In this document: piece after piece, positions 7,378 to 12,833 of the stretch | How the letters are laid out: the number at the start of each line of letters is the position of its first letter | Position numbering within the stretch: the first letter of the stretch is position 1 | Assembly: GCA_026393655.1 (NCBI GenBank) | Contig: JAPKZT010000221.1 | Span: forward strand, 1 to 12,833 | DNA from: Actinomycetota bacterium | GTDB lineage: Bacteria > Actinomycetota > Acidimicrobiia > Acidimicrobiales > Ilumatobacteraceae | Direction: 5' to 3' | DNA length: 12,833 bases | Notes under the pieces: generated by a model | Database searches by the model: none | Seen by the model: the letters and a program-made list of their open reading frames with translations, nothing else | Told to the model about the DNA's origin: nothing | Translations under genes and position numbers: made by a program

Positions 7378-8504
7378 CAAATAACTTTTTCTATATTCAC
7401 TATAAACGACGACGCGGGGAGCAAAGGTGGACAGATAAAACCGATTTGCTGCAATTGCAAACTGGATATTTCAAATCTTGACTCGGTCATCCATCGGGGA
7501 AGATCACGGTAGGGGGCAAATGCTGGTTCGCCAAAATACATTGGTTTGATCACATAAATCGAATTCGGTTCAAGTGTGGTTACACGAATCGGCGCAATGT
7601 GACTGCTGTTGCCATTGTCTAGTCGAGTGATCGAAATAATTGTCTGTTGGCTATCAACGCTGCTGACTCCGTGAACGACGATGTTTGAGTCGGGGTGATC
7701 TTCGGTAAACGATGTGCCCGAGTGAAGTAGCGGTCGCAAAGTTTTGTATTTTGTAATCACATCGGTCAATCGGTCGAGGTCTTCAGATGTTTCTGACAGC
7801 AAATTAAACTCAACACCGAGCCAGCCAAAAATCGCTGTTGTTGCGCGAAAAGCCAAAGAGTGTGTGCGTTTTGTAATGTGATTGTTTCGCGAGCCAATAT
7901 GCGAGCCAAGCATTTCAGGCGGCATCAACCGTGAAGCACCGCGCTGAATAAGTTTTCGGTCAAGTGCATCATTCGAGTCGCTTGTCCAAAACCGACTGAC
8001 GAATTCAAGAATTCCGAAGTCAACGCGACCGCCCCCAGAAGCACACGATTCAAACTGCACTTTCGGGTGGGCGTTTTTCAGTTCGCTCAACAACTGATAT
8101 GTGCCAAGAGTCTGAGCGTGTGCGCCGGCGCTGACGAGATCGCGATTGTGATCCCACTTTATATATGCAATTTCGTGCGACTTGAGCAGTTTTGAAATAC
8201 TGTCGAACAGATATTCGCGAACATCTTTGTGCGACATGTCTAAAACCAATTGATTGCGACTGGTGACTTGTTTGTAGTTCGTGTCATTAAGCGCCCAATC
8301 TGGATGCTTGCTGAACAAATCGCTGTTCGGACTAACCATCTCGGGCTCAAACCAAATGCCAAACTCCATACCGAGATTGCGAACATGTTCAATCAATCGG
8401 CCAAGACCATCAGGCCAAACTTTAGAATCGACAGTCCAATCGCCTAATCCAGACGAATCATTTCTTCGCCCGTTAAACCATCCATCGTCTAGCACGAAGC
8501 GTTC
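7377..8504 (-). pseudogene. GH36 alpha-galactosidase, 3' part (catalytic barrel), frameshifted
   Basis: This frame carries the catalytic half of a GH36 alpha-galactosidase. In order it shows LDDGWFNGRR, SGLGDW, WPDGL, EFGIWFEPEMV, then the nucleophile Asp in YIKWDHNRD, ESCASGGGRVDFGI, and the acid/base Asp in WTSDSNDALDR. The Asp residues would be about 443 and 501 of the restored 700-residue enzyme. The GTG at 8495 could be read as a start, but it is simply the Val of the normal FVLDDGW strand, so it is not a true start. The gene ends with TGA at 7377-7379, overlapping the galT ATG. Without the 20-bp duplication at 8504-8543 this part joins the 5' part in one frame. The enzyme would release galactose from melibiose, raffinose and similar alpha-galactosides; no signal peptide is present in the 5' part, so it would be cytoplasmic. 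Confidence 0.88.
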
Positions 8505-9499
8505 GACGCCAACACGAGCAGCACGACGCCAACACGAGCAGCATTATCGGCGAGTTTCGTCAAAGTGACAAAGTCTTGATTGAAGTAGACGGCTTCCCAA
8601 GTGTTGAGAATTACGGGGCGATATTGATCGGTCTGTTGCTTGCTCGCCCGCACAAAATTGTGAAAGCGTTGCGAGGCGTTGCTTAAGCCGGCACTTGAGT
8701 GCACGGCATAAATCATCGGTGCTGAATACGACTCACCAGGTTTCAGCACAACTTCGCCTGCATGCAGTCGCTCGCTAAACAGTAAATGCTTGTGATGTTC
8801 GGTAACTCCGTCGGCAACAATTTCAAAGTTTCCGCTCCAACCCAAGTGGCAACCCCAAACTTCGCCATGTTGCTCGCCAAAATTGTTCGTACCTGCAAAA
8901 ACCAGCGGCCACTTTTCGTGCGATGTTCGCCCGCGCAAATTCGTTATAGAGATAGTCGAGTCGTGCCATGGGGTGCGATGTTCGCCGAACTCCATCGCCC
9001 ATCGGCCACCAAATGTTAAAAGTTCATTCGCGTGCGATGCGATTGGTAGTGCGACCCTGAGCGCTTGCAAGTTGAAAGCGGTTTTCGCAAGATTGCGCAG
9101 TGTCGCTGAAACCTTTAAAACTTCACTTGCATCAATCTGCAACTGCAGAACTGCTTCAAGACCCGCATGTTTATCGCTAAGAATAAAAGTCGCAGATGTG
9201 GTCGAGGTTTCAATCGATGAAATTTGCAAGCCTGCAAAACTCGCAGTTTTGTCGGTGAGAAAACCTTCTAAGCCCGGAATACCCAACCAGCCATCGCGAT
9301 GTTGGGGGATAATCGCCAATGGCGCGTCAAAGTCGAGACCACCAGCAAGCACGGGCCGCGCGAACATCGATTCGCTCAGTTGTGATTTTCCGAGACTAGA
9401 ACCCCAGTAGACGATCGCTGGCACATTGCCACGCGTACTGATCACGACACTGAGATTTGTAGAGCACAGATGAATTAGTTGTTCTGAAGTCGACACCAA
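8489..9499 (-). pseudogene. GH36 alpha-galactosidase, 5' part (N-terminal beta-domain), frameshifted
   Basis: The frame gives 336 residues. It starts with the beta-supersandwich domain of GH36 enzymes, including GRWAMEFGEHRTPW, GRTSHEKWPLV and WGCHLGWSGNFEI. It then enters the barrel with RPVILNTWEAVYFNQD and LADNAARVGV, the normal lead-in to the active site. After residue 325 the frame is wrong, gives 11 unrelated residues (VLLVLASNASC) and stops at TAG 8489-8491. The cause is the second copy of a 20-bp tandem duplication. With one copy removed, the sequence continues as RVGVERFVLDDGWF, as in the family, and the total from 9499 to 7377 is 2103 nt, or 700 residues, the usual length. The start is TTG at 9499 or GTG at 9496; an in-frame stop lies two codons upstream and no Shine-Dalgarno site is seen. 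It is first gene of the operon with galT and galK. Confidence 0.88.
8504..8543. repeat. exact 20-bp tandem duplication inside the GH36 gene
   Basis: Two identical 20-bp copies, CGACGCCAACACGAGCAGCA, lie head to tail at 8504-8523 and 8524-8543. The bases flanking the pair differ, so the unit is exactly 20 bp. Since 20 is not a multiple of three, the second copy shifts the reading frame. Removing either copy restores the codons for AARVGVERFVLDDGW. Perfect identity of the copies suggests a recent event. Such repeats can also collapse by replication slippage, so the lesion is potentially reversible. Confidence 0.95.
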
Positions 9500-9579
9500 G
9501 AATCAAGTCTGCCAGCCAAATGAAAGCCGCGCCACTTGACCGAATTTCCAAACTATTACAGCTTCGTTGACCCCGATTT

Positions 9580-9620
9580 GATGGAACGACCGCCTAGCGT
9601 TATTTACTGCCTGATTATTT
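9580..9620 (+). pseudogene. displaced 3' tail of a DUF1501 gene
   Basis: These 41 bases match 1532-1572, the end of the DUF1501 gene, at 36 positions. All five differences are transitions. Four are silent third-position changes in the codons for Leu, Ala, Phe and Thr, and the fifth lies after the stop. In the frame beginning at 9582 it encodes WNDRLALFTA and TGA, the same last residues as the intact gene. The codon before Trp is TGA and the upstream bases do not align convincingly, so only the tail survives. The silent differences show that it comes from a diverged homologue rather than a fresh copy. It lies on the far side of the hydrolase/lacZ/galactose block in direct orientation with the intact gene. 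Confidence 0.75.
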
Positions 9621-9641
9621 ATCGCAACATCTAGCGAATAA

Positions 9642-10241
9642 CTATTTCTGTTTATCCCACCCAAGGCTGTGCTCAATCTCAGGAAGTCGCTTTCTAAATT
9701 CAGCAACAAGCTCTAAACCGTCGGCTATTTGTTGTCTGGTCAGTCCCATTGTTTCTGAAAAGATTGCAAATCCTTGACCTAATGTTTCCATTAGTTGCAT
9801 GAATGTGAATGCGGTGCGTTGAGTTTCAGTTTTAATGTCAGTTTGAAATCGTTCTGAGTATTGTTCAAAAATATCTCGTTTAAATATTTTTGGGTCTGCG
9901 CCTTCTGCGAGTAACCAAGCGATCAATTTACTTCGGAGGATAAAATCAGGATCGAAAATAACTGTTTGCGTCAGTAATCCAGATTGACGTTTTATTGCGT
10001 TTTCTAAGAGCACCTCTGCGACATGGCTAAATAATCCAGCCATTGACCCGAAGTTTCGGGCGATTGTTGGCAAAGTCAACCCCGCTCTCTTAGTAAGTTC
10101 GCGAGCGGTCACTTGATCAAATGGAAACTTTCTGAGCATTTCAATCGTGGTCTTTGTGAGTCGTTCTTGAGCTACTGCGCCAGGCACCATTGGCCGCACT
10201 TTGGCAGGCTTTGAGATCACCTTTTTTCTAGGGGTTTTCAT
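9642..10241 (-). CDS. TetR-family-like transcriptional regulator
   Basis: A 199-residue protein with a basic N-terminal tail (KTPRKKVISKPAKVR) and a TetR-type DNA-binding domain at about residues 25-77. It has the pattern of three helices ending in VTARELTKRAGLTLPTIARNFGSMAGLFSHVAEVL; the helix-turn-helix is around AGLTLPTIARNFG. The remaining helical part (about 80-195) is the ligand/dimer domain and cannot be assigned a ligand. The ATG at 10241 has no clear ribosome binding site. It is divergent from the large secreted protein gene across about 200 nt and lies upstream of the minus-strand galactose operon with a 142-nt gap, so it could act on itself, on the secreted protein gene or on the operon. 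The spacer between it and the operon contains the DUF1501 remnant, so the present neighbourhood with the operon may be recent. No evidence ties it to galactose. Confidence 0.8.
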   Translation of the reverse strand: MKTPRKKVISKPAKVRPMVPGAVAQERLTKTTIEMLRKFPFDQVTARELTKRAGLTLPTIARNFGSMAGLFSHVAEVLLENAIKRQSGLLTQTVIFDPDFILRSKLIAWLLAEGADPKIFKRDIFEQYSERFQTDIKTETQRTAFTFMQLMETLGQGFAIFSETMGLTRQQIADGLELVAEFRKRLPEIEHSLGWDKQK

Positions 10242-10350
10242 AGGTTTGTTTAGCCATTCCGGTCAGATGCCTCATGTTCGTTACAGTGCACATTTTACAA
10301 CTTTGTACATTGTTAGCAACTCACGCCTTTGCTTTGTCTATATTGATACT

Positions 10351-10373
10351 AAATATAGATATTGCATATATTT
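10351..10373. promoter_or_regulatory. AT-rich inverted repeat in the TetR/secreted-protein spacer
   Basis: AAATATA (10351-10357) and TATATTT (10367-10373) are perfect 7-bp arms around a 9-nt centre. The 23-bp span is of the size of a TetR-family operator and overlaps the putative -35 of the secreted-protein gene. The region is generally AT-rich, so chance is a real alternative. Confidence 0.3.
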
Positions 10374-10391
10374 GATAACATCGTATACACT
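10362..10391 (+). promoter_or_regulatory. putative promoter for the large secreted protein
   Basis: TTGCAT at 10362-10367 and TACACT at 10386-10391 are separated by 18 nt and match a relaxed -35 and the TANNNT -10 pattern. Transcription would start near 10398, leaving about a 50-nt leader before the GTG at 10449. TATACA at 10384-10389 with a 16-nt spacing is an alternative -10. Confidence 0.3.
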
Positions 10392-10436
10392 ACAGATACA
10401 AATAGCAAGATTGATGGTTTTGGCCATTGATTGATC

Positions 10437-10444
10437 GGGGGGGG
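10437..10444 (+). repeat. homopolymeric run of eight G at the start of the secreted-protein gene
   Basis: Eight consecutive G lie between a possible TTG start (10431) and the preferred GTG start (10449). If translation starts at GTG, the run sits 4 nt upstream, in the ribosome-binding position. If it starts at TTG, the run is coding and length changes would shift the frame. Confidence 0.6.
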
Positions 10445-10448
10445 TGTT

Positions 10449-12731
10449 GTGGGTAGGCGGTTGTTGGTTTCGGTCATGGTTATTGTGTCGTGTGTTTCGT
10501 CGAGTGTGTCTGTGGCGAATGCGGCTGGTGGTGTTGCATCTGTTTCGTTGAGTGCTGCAGTGTCGGTGATGCCTAGTAGTGCAACCAGCACAACTAGTAC
10601 AACCGTGCCAGCTAAAACAGTTAAGCCTGTTAAGACGACTGTGCCTGTTAAACCGAAAAACAAAAACGTGGCTAGCGCTGTTGGCACAACTGTGCCAGTG
10701 ATTGCGAATGTTTCGAATATCGCGTCTGGTTCGTCTGGAACGGCGAGTGTGGTTGTGTTGCCTGTTGATGTTGTTGGTTTGATTTCGGTGTGTGTAAATA
10801 AATCAACTTCGGTGTTGCGTGACACTGCAGACAATTCTTGTTCGTCTGGCAGTGAAGTAAAAGTCGAGTGGCTTGATACTGGTATGTCACCAAAGATTTG
10901 TGTAAATAATAATAATCGTGAGATGACTTTGGCGCAAGATGGCAAGTGTGCAACTAAGAACAGCGCTGTTGCAGATGTGACAATTAATAAACAGATTTTG
11001 GCTTGTGCTGATGACAAAACTGGTGTGTTGCGTTACCGGGCATCAGGTGTATGTGGTGTGAAAACTGATCCTGTTGCATGGGTGCTTAAAGATCAAGGCG
11101 TGGCAAGAAATGTTGACGATGCCGTCAAAAAGGGTGCGGTTGAGATTATTAGTTTGATACCAACTGCTGGTGGTGCTAGTGGTACTGCTACTAGTACTGG
11201 CTCAACAAAAACTGTGACAACGAGCCCGACTACAAATACTTCTTCAGTAACAACCACAACTATTGCTGTTGCTACTACAGCTGTGCCAACTGCAACAACA
11301 ACTACGAGTTCAACTACAACTAGTTCATCAACAACGACGACGACTGTTGCGCGTGCGGTTGGTTCGTTTGCTGGTTATTTGGGTGGTAATTGTCCTGATG
11401 GTTCAGGTATTCCTTGGTACTGGGGTAGCGGTGGGCAAGCTCGTGCGGGTGGTTGTTCGGCTGCTGCTTCGATTGCTCCAACTACAACCGCACCAGCAAC
11501 CACAACTACTGCAGTTTCAGCAACAACAGTTGCACCTGTTGTTATCCCTGGTACACCTGGCACGCCGACTGGTGTTGCAGGCAACCTTCAAGTCACGGTT
11601 TCTGTGACTGCTGGTTCTGGTGGCACACCAACTAGTTACACGATCACTCAATCAACAACTTCTGGTGGCACATACACGACAGGTTGCACAGTCACAGGTG
11701 CATCTGGTTCATGTGTTGTCACAGGTTTAACAAATGGTACGGCATACTTTTTTAAGACAACAGCAACAAACTCTGCAGGCACATCTGGTTTGTCGACTGC
11801 GTCTAGTTCGGTAACACCAGTAACAGTGCCTGGTGCACCAACAATTGGCACAGCAACTATTGCTAGCTCAACATCGGTAACAGTTGCCTGCACGGCACCT
11901 GGGTCTAACGGCGGTGCAACAATTACTACTTATACGGCAACATCGAATCCAGGCAGTAGAACTGGCACATTAACTTCAGCAACATGTAGCAGTGCGATCA
12001 CAGTTACAGGTTTAACAACCGGCACCGCCTACACATTCACAGTTACAGCAACAAACTCTGCCGGCACATCAGTCGCATCAGCAGCATCAAACTCGGTAAC
12101 ACCAGTCGCTACATGCGCAACAGGTGGAACATGCGTCGTTGGCAACACAGGCCCAGGCGGCGGCATCGTGTTCTATGTCGCTTCAACTGGTTTTAATTGC
12201 GGTTCAGGATTTACTTCAACGGGCAGTCCAACAGGCGGTTTGTGTCTTTATCTCGAGGCAGATACGAGTGACTTGGCGGAGACCCCTTGGTGCAACTTAC
12301 AGAACGTAATAACGGCATCTTCTTTTAGCGAAGCGATTGGTGCGGGTTATGCAAACACAGTAGTAATGACGACCAATTCGAATTGTGCATCGGGTTTGGG
12401 TTACTCGGCTCGCAGCGTTTCAACTGGCGGCAAGAGCGACTGGTATTTGCCATCGAATGATGAACTTAACCAGATGTGTAAATGGCAAAGAGGTCAGAGC
12501 ACTACCGCAGCTAATCAAGCAGTTATGTGCAACGGTACAGGGACATTAAATAGTGGTAGCGGAGCGAGTGGGTTTTCTTCAACTCGTGATTACCGGACTT
12601 CAAATCAGCAGATTGGTGGCAACGCACTTTGGAACGCATTCATACAGAGCTTCAGTACTGGAAATAGAAGCGGAGACTTATCCAAAGGCACTTCTGAACG
12701 TTCAAGGGCAATTCGAGCATTTGGGTTATAA
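10449..12731 (+). CDS. large modular secreted protein: Thr-rich linkers, two FN3 domains, DUF1566-like C-terminus
   Basis: About 760 residues from GTG 10449. The start gives a standard signal peptide (MGRRLLVSVMVIVSCV, with cleavage likely after VANA); the TTG at 10431 would add six residues, mostly Gly/Val. Three Cys-containing modules about 35 residues apart follow (CVNKSTSVLR, ICVNNNNREMTL, CADDKTGVLRYRASG). Next is a Ser/Thr-rich linker, a short Gly/Cys segment (GYLGGNCPDGSGIPWYWG), a second Thr-rich linker, and two fibronectin type III repeats with a 95-residue period (both contain GLT-GTAY and TATNSAGTS). The C-terminal ~200 residues resemble the DUF1566/Lcl C-terminal domain (GPGGGIVFYV, LCLYLEADTSD, GGKSDWYLPSNDELNQMC, SRAIRAFG). 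No LPXTG or C-terminal membrane anchor is seen. A role in adhesion or carbohydrate binding is inferred from architecture only. The 5' half is strongly G/T-biased and the 3' half A/C-richer, unlike the metabolic genes. Confidence 0.85.
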   Translation: MGRRLLVSVMVIVSCVSSSVSVANAAGGVASVSLSAAVSVMPSSATSTTSTTVPAKTVKPVKTTVPVKPKNKNVASAVGTTVPVIANVSNIASGSSGTASVVVLPVDVVGLISVCVNKSTSVLRDTADNSCSSGSEVKVEWLDTGMSPKICVNNNNREMTLAQDGKCATKNSAVADVTINKQILACADDKTGVLRYRASGVCGVKTDPVAWVLKDQGVARNVDDAVKKGAVEIISLIPTAGGASGTATSTGSTKTVTTSPTTNTSSVTTTTIAVATTAVPTATTTTSSTTTSSSTTTTTVARAVGSFAGYLGGNCPDGSGIPWYWGSGGQARAGGCSAAASIAPTTTAPATTTTAVSATTVAPVVIPGTPGTPTGVAGNLQVTVSVTAGSGGTPTSYTITQSTTSGGTYTTGCTVTGASGSCVVTGLTNGTAYFFKTTATNSAGTSGLSTASSSVTPVTVPGAPTIGTATIASSTSVTVACTAPGSNGGATITTYTATSNPGSRTGTLTSATCSSAITVTGLTTGTAYTFTVTATNSAGTSVASAASNSVTPVATCATGGTCVVGNTGPGGGIVFYVASTGFNCGSGFTSTGSPTGGLCLYLEADTSDLAETPWCNLQNVITASSFSEAIGAGYANTVVMTTNSNCASGLGYSARSVSTGGKSDWYLPSNDELNQMCKWQRGQSTTAANQAVMCNGTGTLNSGSGASGFSSTRDYRTSNQQIGGNALWNAFIQSFSTGNRSGDLSKGTSERSRAIRAFGL

Positions 12732-12746
12732 ACGAGTCTGCGTTAT

Positions 12747-12822
12747 TGGCGCACTCGGAGGGACTTGAACCCCCAACCCTTTGATCCGAAGTCAAATGCT
12801 CTATCCGTTGAGCTACGAGTGC
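12747..12822 (-). tRNA. tRNA-Arg (anticodon TCG), CCA encoded
   Basis: Read on the minus strand from 12822, the acceptor arm GCACTCG pairs with CGAGTGC at 12757-12751. The anticodon stem is TTTGA/TCAAA with loop CTTCGGA, giving anticodon TCG at 12789-12787, and the T arm carries GGTTCAAGTCC. The discriminator G (12750) is followed by an encoded CCA (12749-12747). It reads Arg CGA codons. It is convergent with the secreted-protein gene, whose stop lies 15 nt away; no terminator hairpin is seen between them. Confidence 0.95.
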
Positions 12823-12833
12823 TGGTATTTCTA

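Noticed and set aside
9503..9709. A minus-strand 68-codon open frame between the GH36 gene and the TetR gene.
   Set aside because: It overlaps the end of the TetR gene in another frame, is antisense to the DUF1501 tail remnant, and has no recognisable features.
11200..11350. ACA/ACT-rich region as a microsatellite or CRISPR-like repeat.
   Set aside because: It is in frame within a single open gene and encodes a Thr/Ser linker; there are no regular repeat-spacer units.
12747..12822. tRNA-Arg as the attachment site of an integrated element.
   Set aside because: No integrase and no second copy of the tRNA 3' end are visible in the window; the duplicated 3' end found is that of the DUF1501 gene instead.

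Overview
The window looks like a chromosomal stretch of a mid-GC, free-living actinobacterium, most likely class Acidimicrobiia (inference). The signs are a DUF1800/DUF1501 exported pair, a Thr/Ser-rich FN3 plus DUF1566-type secreted protein, frequent TTG/GTG starts, few clear Shine-Dalgarno sites, and a lacZ promoter that looks leaderless. No mobile-element genes, CRISPR array or replication genes are visible.

Layout. (a) 1-1566: end of a DUF1800 gene, then a Tat-exported DUF1501 gene 8 nt later. (b) 1651-9499: a sugar-degradation block. A minus-strand alpha/beta hydrolase and a plus-strand GH2 beta-galactosidase are divergent. A minus-strand galactose operon, GH36 alpha-galactosidase > galT > galK, runs towards lacZ, with TGATG and TAATG overlaps between its genes; galK and lacZ overlap tail to tail by 30 nt. 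(c) 9500-10241: a short spacer, then a minus-strand TetR-type regulator. (d) 10449-12731: a large modular secreted protein on the plus strand. (e) 12747-12822: tRNA-Arg(TCG) on the minus strand.

How the genes work together. LacZ and GH36 would release galactose from beta- and alpha-galactosides. GalK phosphorylates it and GalT exchanges it with UDP-glucose (Leloir pathway). No galE, transporter or dedicated sugar regulator lies in the window.

The main discovery is that two of the three operon genes are broken by different lesions. The GH36 gene holds an exact 20-bp tandem duplication that shifts the frame just before its LDDGW motif; removing one copy restores a 700-residue enzyme. galT has lost roughly 10-12 codons plus one net base near its C-terminus, and its last 47 codons are still readable in another frame, ending on the galK start. 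In addition, a diverged copy of the last 11 codons of the DUF1501 gene lies in the spacer at 9580-9620, in the same orientation as the original at 1532-1572. The whole sugar block therefore sits between two DUF1501 3' ends, which suggests how it arrived. The other gene-free gaps (1567-1650, 2575-2675, 10242-10448) are each under 300 nt.
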